DNA of 20,782 bases from Fidelibacterota bacterium UBA2125. Its GTDB lineage: Bacteria > Fidelibacterota > Marinisomatia > Marinisomatales > S15-B10. A program made the position numbers and the translations under genes. Each line of letters starts with the position of its first letter. The stretch's first letter is position 1. The notes beneath the pieces were generated by a model. It had not been told where the DNA came from. It did no database searches and saw only the letters and a list, made by a program, of their open reading frames with translations. Positions 1 through 6,929 of this stretch are shown here, in pieces. The DNA is taken from positions 1-20,782 of the forward strand of contig DCXX01000017.1 in assembly GCA_002329125.1 (NCBI GenBank). The letters are read 5' to 3'.

Positions 1-120
1 TTTTTTGGTCGGTGAAATTAACTATTAAAGAATACCTCAGCAACGATTCCTTAATATCTGCTTTATGTGTATTTGTTGTATCAAAAAACGGTATTTTATG
101 CTTGATATCAGAGGAGTGAT

Positions 121-156
121 ATGGATAAATTTACACCCCCACCACAGTGTGGATAA
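121..156 (+). CDS. Putative 11-residue leader ORF upstream of dnaA
   Basis: An ATG at 121 follows a strong ribosome-binding site (AGGAG plus TGAT, 112-120) that matches the 16S rRNA tail better than anything in front of dnaA. It encodes MDKFTPPPQCG and stops at TAA 154-156, four bases before the dnaA GTG at 160 and in the same frame. Three consecutive prolines (CCC CCA CCA) are the kind of sequence that slows ribosomes lacking EF-P. The stop codon lies inside a perfect DnaA box. Seen directly: the ORF, the ribosome-binding site and the spacing. Inferred: ribosomes ending here could restart at dnaA (translational coupling), so the peptide may act in cis. It could also be a former dnaA N-terminus cut off by a TAA. 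Confidence 0.45.
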   Translation: MDKFTPPPQCG

Positions 157-167
157 GTTGTGGACAA
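148..167 (+). promoter_or_regulatory. DnaA box plus overlapping near-box at the dnaA start
   Basis: TGTGGATAA at 148-156 is the exact reverse complement of the consensus DnaA box TTATCCACA. TGTGGACAA at 159-167 differs by one base and covers the dnaA GTG start codon. Two boxes 11 bp apart, about one helical turn, sit on the same DNA face, which suits cooperative DnaA binding and autorepression. Only these two are evident in bases 1-159, so this looks like an autoregulatory site and not, by itself, a replication origin; more boxes could lie upstream of the window. Confidence 0.7.
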
Positions 168-1530
168 AACCATTTTAACAGCATCAAAGGTCTGGACAAA
201 TTTATCAAAAGAGGTTCAGCCTTTAATTAGTAAGCAAACCTTTGCCACCTGGTTTGAACCTATACAAGCTGTTGGTCTTGACGAAAAAAGCCTTACCCTC
301 GAAGTACCAAGCAAGTTCTATTACGAATGGATAGACCGACACTATCGACACCTATTGCTTTCAAAACTAAAAACGGCCACAGGAAAAGATTTAAAAGTCC
401 GCTACAGCGTGGTAGTAGGAGAAGAGGCAGATAATGGTGAAAGTGTTAAAGAGCCCAAGATGTTTACAGATCAGGGTCGCGATGTGAGGCAATACTATGA
501 TAGCGGCAGTAGACTAAATAGGCGCTACACCTTCGATAGCTTTGTGGAGGGATCGAACAATCAAATGGCAAAAGCCGCCTCTGTTTCTGTAGCTGGTTCG
601 CCAGGACAAACATCATTTAATCCACTGGTCATTTACGGCGGTGTCGGACTAGGAAAGACACATCTTCTCCAAGCTATTGGAAATAAAGTGTTGCAACGGT
701 CACCTACGCCACGCGTTCATTATACCACAAGTGAAAAATTCACTATCGATTTTATTTCAGCAATTCAAAATAATAACAGTTCTTCGTTTTCGGAAAAACA
801 CAGAAGTGTTGAGACCCTATTGGTTGACGACATTCAGTTTTTTCAGAAAAAGGAACAAACCCAAGAACAGTTTTTTCATACATTTAACGACCTTTATCAA
901 AGAGGAAAACAGGTTGTTTTAACAACTGACCGCCACCCCAGTGAATTGTACGGGCTGAAGGACCGACTGCTTTCGCGGTTTCAATCTGGTTTAATTGTTG
1001 ATATTCAGGCACCCAACCTGGAAACCCGAATAGCAATCCTTCAGAAAAAGGCAGAAGAGGACAAACTAGAAATACCCTATGAGATAACAGAACTTATCGC
1101 AACAAATATCCGTGGAAACATACGTGAAATGGAAGGAGCCCTTATCAAGTTACTGGCTTATTCATCACTGTCACATTCGGACATTACCATGCCTCTGGCT
1201 AAACGAGCCCTCCGTGAAACTTTAGGCAGAGCTGGTACAAAAACAGTATCGATTGACGATGTAATACAAAGAGTGAGTGAAACCATGGACGTGCCAGAAA
1301 AAAAGTTGATTGGTCGCGGACGTAAAATGGACGTAGCTGGCGCCAGGCAGGTAGCCATGTATTTGTCCAGAGAAATTGTGGGAACCTCACTGGAAAATAT
1401 AGGGTTGCATTTTGGAGGGCGAGACCACTCTACTGTAATACACGCTTGTCGGGCGGTAAAAGAAAAGATGAAAGAAAAGTCTGATCTTCGTCACCGCGTT
1501 GATGGGATTCGTTCACAGCTCGAATTCTAG
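160..1530 (+). CDS. dnaA: Chromosomal replication initiator protein DnaA
   Basis: Full-length DnaA (456 residues) initiates chromosome replication by binding DnaA boxes and melting the origin. Domain I covers about residues 1-85, with a variable linker to about 120. The AAA+ domain carries Walker A GGVGLGKT (160-167) and Walker B LLVDDIQFF (220-228), with the arginine-rich sensor region after it. The C-terminal DNA-binding domain has the DnaA signature GGRDHSTVIHACR from residue 419. The GTG at 160 is the only sensible start, because a TAA lies in frame at 154. It has almost no Shine-Dalgarno sequence of its own, so translation may depend on the leader ORF at 121-156. A DnaA box overlaps the start, implying autoregulation. 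The next gene is lexA, 64 bp downstream; the usual neighbour dnaN is not in the window. Confidence 0.97.
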   Translation: MDKTILTASKVWTNLSKEVQPLISKQTFATWFEPIQAVGLDEKSLTLEVPSKFYYEWIDRHYRHLLLSKLKTATGKDLKVRYSVVVGEEADNGESVKEPKMFTDQGRDVRQYYDSGSRLNRRYTFDSFVEGSNNQMAKAASVSVAGSPGQTSFNPLVIYGGVGLGKTHLLQAIGNKVLQRSPTPRVHYTTSEKFTIDFISAIQNNNSSSFSEKHRSVETLLVDDIQFFQKKEQTQEQFFHTFNDLYQRGKQVVLTTDRHPSELYGLKDRLLSRFQSGLIVDIQAPNLETRIAILQKKAEEDKLEIPYEITELIATNIRGNIREMEGALIKLLAYSSLSHSDITMPLAKRALRETLGRAGTKTVSIDDVIQRVSETMDVPEKKLIGRGRKMDVAGARQVAMYLSREIVGTSLENIGLHFGGRDHSTVIHACRAVKEKMKEKSDLRHRVDGIRSQLEF

Positions 1531-1574
1531 GATATAAACTCAAAACCTTTACTTTCACAAGGAAACGATATAAC

Positions 1575-1592
1575 TTTGTACGCTTTTTGTAC
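1575..1592 (+). promoter_or_regulatory. Direct repeat TTTGTAC, candidate LexA operator
   Basis: TTTGTAC occurs at 1575-1581 and again at 1586-1592, ending two bases before the lexA ATG. The core can be written GTAC-N7-GTAC, which resembles in form the alphaproteobacterial LexA box GTTC-N7-GTTC. A weak -10-like TATAAC (1569-1574) sits immediately upstream, with TTTACT (1548-1553) as a poor -35. A repressor here would block both RNA polymerase and the start codon. The repeat is seen directly; assigning it to LexA is inference. Confidence 0.45.
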
Positions 1593-1594
1593 CC

Positions 1595-2206
1595 ATGTTT
1601 TTAACTAAAAGACAAAAAGAGATTCTTGATTACTTAAGGGGATATATCTCTAGGCACGGCTATGCACCAACGTTTGATGAAATTGCGGTAAGTTTCGGGT
1701 TTACATCGAAAGGCACTGTCTATAAACATATTCGGGCGTTAAAAGAAAAGAGAGCTATTCGTCACGAGTGGAACAGAACCCGGTCAATTGAACTCTGCCC
1801 CGATGATTCAAATTATAACGCCCTTGAAGTACTGGGTACGGTGGCCGCCGGAAAACCGATCGAAGCAATAACAACTCCAGACGCCATAGACGTACCAGCA
1901 TCTTTTCTACGCCGCGGTAAACACTATGTACTTAAAGTGTCTGGAGAATCTATGATAGAGGAACAGATTCAGGATGGAGACCTTGTTGTTGTGCAGGAAA
2001 AGGTAGACGCACAAAACGGTCAGACCGTTGTTGCTTTAATAGACAACCAAGAGGTAACGATCAAAAAGATTTATCGAAAAAACGGTGAAATTGAATTAAG
2101 GCCGGCAAACAGGAGCTTAGATTCAATGTTTTACGAAGCGGAAAAAGTAAGGGTACAAGGAGTAGTGGTTGGTATTATGCGAAAATACAATGGGGAGCGG
2201 CCATGA
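1595..2206 (+). CDS. lexA: LexA repressor, SOS response
   Basis: LexA (203 residues) represses DNA-damage genes and cleaves itself when RecA is activated. The N-terminal winged helix covers about residues 1-65 (typical LexA start with KRQKEILDYL). The self-cleavage site is Ala85-Gly86 in VAAGKP. The catalytic dyad is Ser119 (SGESM) and Lys157 (EVTIK), at nearly the same numbers as in E. coli. All parts needed for autocleavage are present, so it should be functional. No Shine-Dalgarno sequence precedes the ATG and the predicted leader is very short, so the mRNA may be almost leaderless. A TTTGTAC direct repeat at the start is a candidate self-operator. The TGA stop overlaps the ATG of the following peroxiredoxin gene (ATGA), implying coupled translation. 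Confidence 0.96.
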   Translation: MFLTKRQKEILDYLRGYISRHGYAPTFDEIAVSFGFTSKGTVYKHIRALKEKRAIRHEWNRTRSIELCPDDSNYNALEVLGTVAAGKPIEAITTPDAIDVPASFLRRGKHYVLKVSGESMIEEQIQDGDLVVVQEKVDAQNGQTVVALIDNQEVTIKKIYRKNGEIELRPANRSLDSMFYEAEKVRVQGVVVGIMRKYNGERP

Positions 2207-2655
2207 TTGATGTTGGTGAATCAGTGGGCGAAATAATTTTGCAAAACCATGAGGGCAAGCAAAGCAGCTTAAACACATCTAGAAGAAAAGTAATTTTCTG
2301 TTATCCCAAAGCCAGCACACCAGGATGAACAGTTGAGGCGACTGAGTTTCAGTCTAGAATAAAAAGGTTTGAAAAAGGAAACACCGACATTTATGGACTA
2401 TCAGCAGACCCGCCCAAAGTTTTGAAAAAATTTGTGGTTAAATGTGGGCTCACCTACCCACTTTTAAGTGATGAAAACCATATTATACTAAAAAAGCTTG
2501 GGGTTTGGGGCGTCAAGAAAATGTACGGGCGCCAAGATGAAGGAATCATTCGGCGAACCATCGTTTTGGATCAAAACAATGTTGTGACCCACACCTTTCC
2601 AAAGGTTTCCCCAAAAGGTCACGCAGATGAAGTAGCGAAGGCGATTGGTGTATAA
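2203..2655 (+). CDS. bcp: Bcp/PrxQ-type peroxiredoxin, putative selenoprotein (TGA = Sec42)
   Basis: Thiol/selenol peroxidase that reduces hydrogen peroxide and organic peroxides in the cytoplasm. Reading from ATG 2203 (Shine-Dalgarno GGGGAG at 2192-2197), the frame is open to TAA 2653-2655 except for one TGA at 2326-2328, codon 42. The local sequence CYPKASTPG-(TGA)-TVEATEFQ matches the Bcp active site FYPKAMTPG-C-TVQAC, so TGA replaces the peroxidatic cysteine itself. The remainder keeps family motifs (GLSAD, PLLSDE, LGVWG, RRTIVLD), giving 150 residues, the usual length. The resolving cysteine five residues after the active site in E. coli is Thr47 here; Cys33 and Cys81 are the only cysteines left. 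A hairpin 11 nt after the TGA fits a bacterial SECIS. TGA is an ordinary stop elsewhere in the window, which argues for selenocysteine over a changed code. A nonsense-mutated pseudogene is the alternative. The start overlaps lexA by four bases. Confidence 0.88.
2340..2354 (+). promoter_or_regulatory. Putative bacterial SECIS hairpin in bcp
   Basis: GACTGA (2340-2345) and TCAGTC (2349-2354) pair perfectly around the loop GTT. The stem begins 11 nt after the in-frame TGA and the loop begins 17 nt after it. A short upper stem with a G at the first or second loop position at about this distance is what SelB recognises in known bacterial SECIS elements. No bulged U like that of E. coli fdhF is obvious. 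The hairpin lies inside the coding sequence, as bacterial SECIS elements do. Function is inferred from position and shape. Confidence 0.7.
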
Positions 2656-2658
2656 AAC

Positions 2659-3201
2659 ATGAAATTAATAGCTGAAGAAACCCAGCTTCTAGTTATTGAT
2701 GTGCAGAAAAAGATCTTTTCCGCAATGTATGAGCAAGAAAAAACAAAACAAAACATCTGTCGACTTATTGAAGGTTCTAAAGTTTTTAAAATGCCAATTG
2801 TTTGGACCGAGCAGTATCCAACCGGGCTGGGCCCCACCCTGAGTGAAGTGGCGACAGCTTTAAACGGGGCTGAATTATTGGAGAAGACAACCTTTAGTTG
2901 CCTGGGTGATAATGTTGTGTCAAAAAAGATAAAATCTTATAACAGAAACCGGACCTTGGTCTGTGGTATAGAAACACATGTATGTGTTTATCAAACCGTT
3001 CAGGATTTGTTGATAAAAAATTATGATGTGCACGTTGTAACAGATGCGGTCATGTCACGCCACAAGGTGAATCACAATCTAGGGCTTAAAAAAATGGGTG
3101 CGCTGGGTGCCAACATGACATCTGTTGAAATGGCTTTATTTGAATTACAGCAGATAGCCAGCGGCGACACTTTTAAGGCTATTGCAAGCATTATAAGATA
3201 G
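2659..3201 (+). CDS. Isochorismatase-family cysteine hydrolase
   Basis: Isochorismatase-like alpha/beta hydrolase of 180 residues, probably cytoplasmic. The family triad is visible: Asp14 (LLVIDVQ), Lys76 (EKTTFSC) and nucleophile Cys109 (GIETHVCV). The VCGIETHVCV block resembles the YcaC/nicotinamidase-like branch that hydrolyses C-N bonds in amides, but the substrate cannot be read from the sequence. Compared with true nicotinamidases it lacks an obvious D-x-H-x-x-x-H metal site. The start lies three bases after the bcp stop and has no clear Shine-Dalgarno sequence, so it is probably translated by coupling in the same transcript. A 42-bp gap separates it from the first M16 peptidase. Confidence 0.88.
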   Translation: MKLIAEETQLLVIDVQKKIFSAMYEQEKTKQNICRLIEGSKVFKMPIVWTEQYPTGLGPTLSEVATALNGAELLEKTTFSCLGDNVVSKKIKSYNRNRTLVCGIETHVCVYQTVQDLLIKNYDVHVVTDAVMSRHKVNHNLGLKKMGALGANMTSVEMALFELQQIASGDTFKAIASIIR

Positions 3202-3243
3202 ACTTTACTTTCCATCTTTTCATTTTGACCTAAAAGGTGTCTT

Positions 3244-4551
3244 GTGAGTAAAACTCCCAAACAGTTTGTACTTGAGAAAAAATTGGCTGGTATTACCGAA
3301 TATCGGCACAAGAAGAACAATCTCACCGTTCTGCTTCTAGAGAACCACCACGCTCCGGTAATCACTTTTATGGTTACCTATCGTGTGGGGTCCCGTAACG
3401 AGGCCGTTGGACACACAGGATCGACACACCTTTTAGAACATCTTATGTTTAAGGGATCAGAACAGTTTAATAAAGAGAGAGGAACAGCTATATGGAATGT
3501 ACTGCAGGATGTGGGCGCCATGATCAACGCTACAACCTGGTTCGATCGAACTAACTATTTTGAGCTGCTACCGAAGGAACACCTGGAAAAAGCCGTGGAA
3601 ATAGAGGCTGACAGAATGAGGGGTGCATTTATTAAGGAAAAGGACAGACAGTCAGAAATGACGGTTGTAAGAAATGAGTTTGATCGTGGTGAAAACGATC
3701 CATGGGAGGCACTAGACAAAAATATTTGGGCAACTGCGTATCAGGCCCACCCGTATCATCATGCTACAATAGGGTGGAGATCTGACATTGAAAATGTGCC
3801 AACAAAGCAACTGAAAAAGTTTTATAACACCTTTTATTGGCCAAACAATGCGACTGTTTCTGTTGTTGGCGATTTTCAGAAAGACACCACCTTAACCCTT
3901 TTGGACAAACATTTTGGCCCCATCCCCATGCCGTCACATGAAATTCCTCAGATGCACACCAGCGAACCGCCCCAAGAAGGGCCTAGGCGGGTTCTGGTGA
4001 AAAGAGCGGGGGAGATGCCTATTGTGGGCCTAGCGCACAAAACACCGGAGGGTGTTCACGAAGACACATATTCTTTACAAATCCTAGGACGAATTCTGGG
4101 CTATGGCAAGACCAGCCGATTTTACAGAAAATTCATCGACCCTGGTAAGGCAGTCGATGTGAGCGTTTGGTCTCACCCCCTTCATGATAACGGTCTTTTT
4201 GTTACCTATGTATTTCTTACGGACAATTCCACCTGTGAAGAGATAGAAAAAGATATCTTAGAAGAATATGCTGCCATTATTACTAATGGTGTAAAAGAGA
4301 AGGAACTTCGTCAAGCAAAAGCCCAGATCCGTGCTGAAACCGCTTTTACTCGGGACGGCTCTTACTCGGTTGCCAGCAATTTAAATGAAGCAATCGCCCT
4401 GGGGGACTGGACATTTTATGCTACATTCCTCGAGAGAATTGAAAAAGTGTCCTGTAAGGATGTACATCGTGTGGCATCTTCATATCTCAAAGAAGACCAA
4501 AGCACCACAGGTTTTTTTATTCCTACTTCAAAAAGGCTAAATGCTGAGTAA
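3244..4551 (+). CDS. M16-family zinc peptidase, catalytic member of a pair
   Basis: A 435-residue insulinase/processing-peptidase-like protein. The inverted zinc motif HLLEH is at residues 62-66, with a likely third ligand Glu145 in the VVRNEF stretch. It has the usual two M16 halves, the second starting near residue 220. No signal peptide is visible, so it is probably cytoplasmic. It starts with GTG at 3244 behind AAGGTG (3234-3239). Its last 11 bases overlap the next M16 gene, which lacks the zinc motif; M16B enzymes commonly work as such heterodimers, one half giving zinc and the other the Arg/Tyr substrate-binding pair. Likely role: degradation or processing of peptides. The target is unknown. 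Confidence 0.93.
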   Translation: MSKTPKQFVLEKKLAGITEYRHKKNNLTVLLLENHHAPVITFMVTYRVGSRNEAVGHTGSTHLLEHLMFKGSEQFNKERGTAIWNVLQDVGAMINATTWFDRTNYFELLPKEHLEKAVEIEADRMRGAFIKEKDRQSEMTVVRNEFDRGENDPWEALDKNIWATAYQAHPYHHATIGWRSDIENVPTKQLKKFYNTFYWPNNATVSVVGDFQKDTTLTLLDKHFGPIPMPSHEIPQMHTSEPPQEGPRRVLVKRAGEMPIVGLAHKTPEGVHEDTYSLQILGRILGYGKTSRFYRKFIDPGKAVDVSVWSHPLHDNGLFVTYVFLTDNSTCEEIEKDILEEYAAIITNGVKEKELRQAKAQIRAETAFTRDGSYSVASNLNEAIALGDWTFYATFLERIEKVSCKDVHRVASSYLKEDQSTTGFFIPTSKRLNAE

Positions 4552-5833
4552 AAGTTCAAAGCTAGCCCCCAAAGTAAAAAGTTCGTCACCATTAGAAGGG
4601 CTTACGCTCCATTTCCTAAAAACAGAGATTGAAGATGTTATAACGTTACGAGGGAGTTTTCTAGGCGGAGATGTTTTTGCAGTGGACAATATTGTTGTAC
4701 CTGAAATAACGGCCGCAATGTTGGATCTTGGTACACAGAAGCGAGACAAGTTTGAAATAAGTGACGCCCTGGAATCGGTTGGTGCAAAACTGGCATTTGC
4801 TTCGGGTAGATACCGCGTACAATTCTCGGGGAAATGTCTTAGGGAAAACTTGCCCCTCTTGATCGAATTGTTGGCGGAGCAGCTTTTGATTCCGGCGTAT
4901 AAAAAGAAAGATCTACAGTCGGTTGTGCAACGGCGGACAGCCGAGATGAGAAAAGCAAAAGAAGACACAAGAACGCGCGCCATTGAAACATTCCTTATGG
5001 AGCTCTATCCAGAAGGACATCCAAACCGTGCCATGGGATTGGATCGGCAGATAGAGAACACACAAAAGGTTACAACCAAGCAGTTGCAATCGTTCCATGG
5101 GGTAAACTATGGATTGGGAACAGCCCACATCTGTTTTGTGGGGGATGTGGACTATAGAATTGCGGAAGAAGAGGTAGTAAAAAGATTTTGTGAATGGGAA
5201 AAATCTCCTCTGACCCTAAAAACTGCCACCAAATCTCAAGCAAACATTATTGGAGGTTCTCTATCAAAAGTTGTTCACATTCCGGATAAAACCAGCGCTG
5301 ATGTAGTGACAGGGCACGGGATAGGTATAGATCGAGAGCATGAAGATTATTATGCTGTTATGATGAGCCATTTCATTCTGGGTGGGAATTTTTCGGCGAG
5401 ACTTATGGCAACGGTAAGGGACAAAGAAGGGCTAACCTATGGAATTCAGTCTTCAACAGGTGGTGTAGAGGAAGGTAATGACGGCTACTGGTATATCTGG
5501 GGGACGTTTGCACCGGACATCATTGATAAAGCAAAAAAGTCCATAGAGAAACAGCTTAACCTTTGGCTTAGAGAAGGTATTAGCGGAGATGAGTTGGAGA
5601 CCAAAAAGAGAACGATATCTGGTATGTATCAGGTAGGCCTTGACACAACAAGCGGTCTCGCCAACAGAATTCTGACAACTGTGGAGCGAAGCAAAGAACT
5701 GTCATTTATGGATGAATATCCAAACCTTATTAATTCATTGACCCTTGAACAAGTTAACAGTGCAATCCATTCCTATTGTGATCCAGGAAAACGCATAACA
5801 GTTGTTGCCGGCACCCTTAACGGAACAGACTGA
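4541..5833 (+). CDS. M16-family peptidase-like protein, non-catalytic partner
   Basis: A 430-residue M16 homologue lacking the HxxEH zinc motif: the equivalent position reads AAMLD (about residues 59-63). It retains the C-terminal element VRDKEGLTYGIQSS, where the Arg and Tyr that hold the substrate are found in M16B partners. The ATG overlaps the end of the catalytic M16 gene by 11 bases, so equal amounts would be made and a heterodimer is likely. No signal peptide is seen. The protein ends with TGA at 5831-5833, one of several places where TGA is plainly a stop. Five bases separate it from the next gene. Confidence 0.91.
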   Translation: MLSKSSKLAPKVKSSSPLEGLTLHFLKTEIEDVITLRGSFLGGDVFAVDNIVVPEITAAMLDLGTQKRDKFEISDALESVGAKLAFASGRYRVQFSGKCLRENLPLLIELLAEQLLIPAYKKKDLQSVVQRRTAEMRKAKEDTRTRAIETFLMELYPEGHPNRAMGLDRQIENTQKVTTKQLQSFHGVNYGLGTAHICFVGDVDYRIAEEEVVKRFCEWEKSPLTLKTATKSQANIIGGSLSKVVHIPDKTSADVVTGHGIGIDREHEDYYAVMMSHFILGGNFSARLMATVRDKEGLTYGIQSSTGGVEEGNDGYWYIWGTFAPDIIDKAKKSIEKQLNLWLREGISGDELETKKRTISGMYQVGLDTTSGLANRILTTVERSKELSFMDEYPNLINSLTLEQVNSAIHSYCDPGKRITVVAGTLNGTD

Positions 5834-5838
5834 ATACG

Positions 5839-6294
5839 ATGGATGTAATCCTTACGGCCGCCGTCACTATTAACGGTATGATTGCGCGAAATTCTAAAGA
5901 AACCGTCAGCTGGTCAGTAGATTTGCCGCTTTTTAGGAAGCAAACCATGGGACAGACAGTAATTGTGGGTTCAAATACAGAAACGACCCTAGCGACGGAA
6001 CTTGACGGAAGGGAAATGATCATAATGCACAGGAATATGGACCCAAAAACAGTCCTTTCTGAAGTAAAAACAGAGAAATGTTTTATTATTGGTGGTGCCC
6101 ACACTTATAGCAGGTTTGCATCACACCTAACACATATTTTCGTAACTCCCCACCCTCAGATTTTCCCAAATGGTTCTGTGCCGCTATTCTCGTCTCTTAC
6201 AGAAGAAATGTCACTTGTCTTTGAAAGAAGGGTGGTGGTGGATAAATCAAGAGGAATATTTCAACATCAGTATCAGGTGCTTTCCATTGATTGA
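5839..6294 (+). CDS. Dihydrofolate-reductase-like protein (DHFR/RibD C-terminal fold)
   Basis: A 151-residue protein with the DHFR order of motifs: an N-terminal AAVTINGMIA strand and loop, WSVDLPLFRKQT in which Asp28 lines up with the catalytic acid Asp27 of E. coli DHFR, the cofactor-binding VIVGSNTE, FIIGGAHTY (82-90) with the diglycine, and a C-terminal HQYQVLS like the last DHFR strand. It should bind NADPH and reduce a pterin or a related pyrimidine. The NGMIA form of the first loop also resembles RibD C-terminal domains, so a true folate role is not certain. It is shorter than E. coli DHFR (159), mainly in the middle. It starts five bases after the M16 stop with a poor Shine-Dalgarno sequence; its end overlaps the esterase start. 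Confidence 0.8.
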   Translation: MDVILTAAVTINGMIARNSKETVSWSVDLPLFRKQTMGQTVIVGSNTETTLATELDGREMIIMHRNMDPKTVLSEVKTEKCFIIGGAHTYSRFASHLTHIFVTPHPQIFPNGSVPLFSSLTEEMSLVFERRVVVDKSRGIFQHQYQVLSID

Positions 6295-6916
6295 ACTTCC
6301 CTCAACAGACATCCCAGCGAAAGGAGCCCTTATAGTATTGCACGGATGGGGCGCCAACCAGCACGATCTTGTTCCTTTTGTCCAAAACCTTGGGCTGAAA
6401 GGAACCCACTCTTTTTTTCCTGATGGGCTATTTGATGTTCCGGGCACAGGGGGTGAAGGAAGGGGGTGGTTTTCGTTTCCGCTGAATGAAAATTCTGAGC
6501 GGGAAAGGATGAAAAGCAGGGAGATGCTAATCTCTCTTGTAAACGACGTTCAAAAAAAGGGGTTTACGCCAAAAGAGATTGTTCTTGTGGGTTTTTCTCA
6601 AGGAGCTGGGATGTGTTTGGATGTGATGCTCCATTTGAAAACACCGATTGGCGCCGTGGTGGCCCTAAGTGGATTTCTTCTGGATGGGGAGAAAGTGAAA
6701 AGCCGAGAAGACCTGCCTACGGAGACACCGATTTTTGCGGCACACGGTTTATATGATCCTATATTACCGCTAAAGCAATCAAAAGAAACTCTTCATACAT
6801 TAAAGGAATCAGGATTTAGCATCACATGGAAGGAATATCCCATCTCCCACGAGATTTCGTATGATGAAACAGGGGATGTTTGTGTGTTTCTCACAAACGT
6901 ATTTGGGACTAAATAG
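6287..6916 (+). CDS. Phospholipase/carboxylesterase-type serine hydrolase
   Basis: Alpha/beta hydrolase of 209 residues that should cleave carboxylic or acyl esters. The oxyanion region is LHGWGANQHDL (18-28). The nucleophile is Ser104 in GFSQGAG, and the triad is completed by Asp157 (LYDPILP) and His188 (ISHEIS). The reading frame extends upstream without a stop, but earlier starts would overlap the DHFR-like gene by up to 125 bases. The TTG at 6287 is preferred: AGGTG lies at 6275-6279, it gives the usual family length, and it overlaps the previous gene by only 8 bases. It is the last gene of the long cluster from lexA. A degenerate copy of its C-terminal part lies at 9553-9744, beyond feoB. 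Confidence 0.88.
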   Translation: MIELPSTDIPAKGALIVLHGWGANQHDLVPFVQNLGLKGTHSFFPDGLFDVPGTGGEGRGWFSFPLNENSERERMKSREMLISLVNDVQKKGFTPKEIVLVGFSQGAGMCLDVMLHLKTPIGAVVALSGFLLDGEKVKSREDLPTETPIFAAHGLYDPILPLKQSKETLHTLKESGFSITWKEYPISHEISYDETGDVCVFLTNVFGTK

Positions 6917-6929
6917 TGTACAACAAAAC

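Noticed and set aside
1..159. Replication origin oriC upstream of dnaA
   Set aside because: Only one perfect and one near DnaA box are visible and no clear cluster; an origin could lie outside the window.
677..922. Open frame inside dnaA on the same strand
   Set aside because: It is an out-of-frame shadow of a strongly conserved gene with no family resemblance or ribosome-binding site.
2326..2328. TGA read as tryptophan or glycine through an altered genetic code
   Set aside because: TGA clearly ends lexA, the second M16 gene, the DHFR-like gene and feoA in this window, so the code is standard.
6878..6898. 7-bp hairpin (GTTTGTG/CACAAAC) at the end of the esterase gene as a terminator
   Set aside because: It is A/T-rich, lies inside coding sequence and is not followed by a T run.
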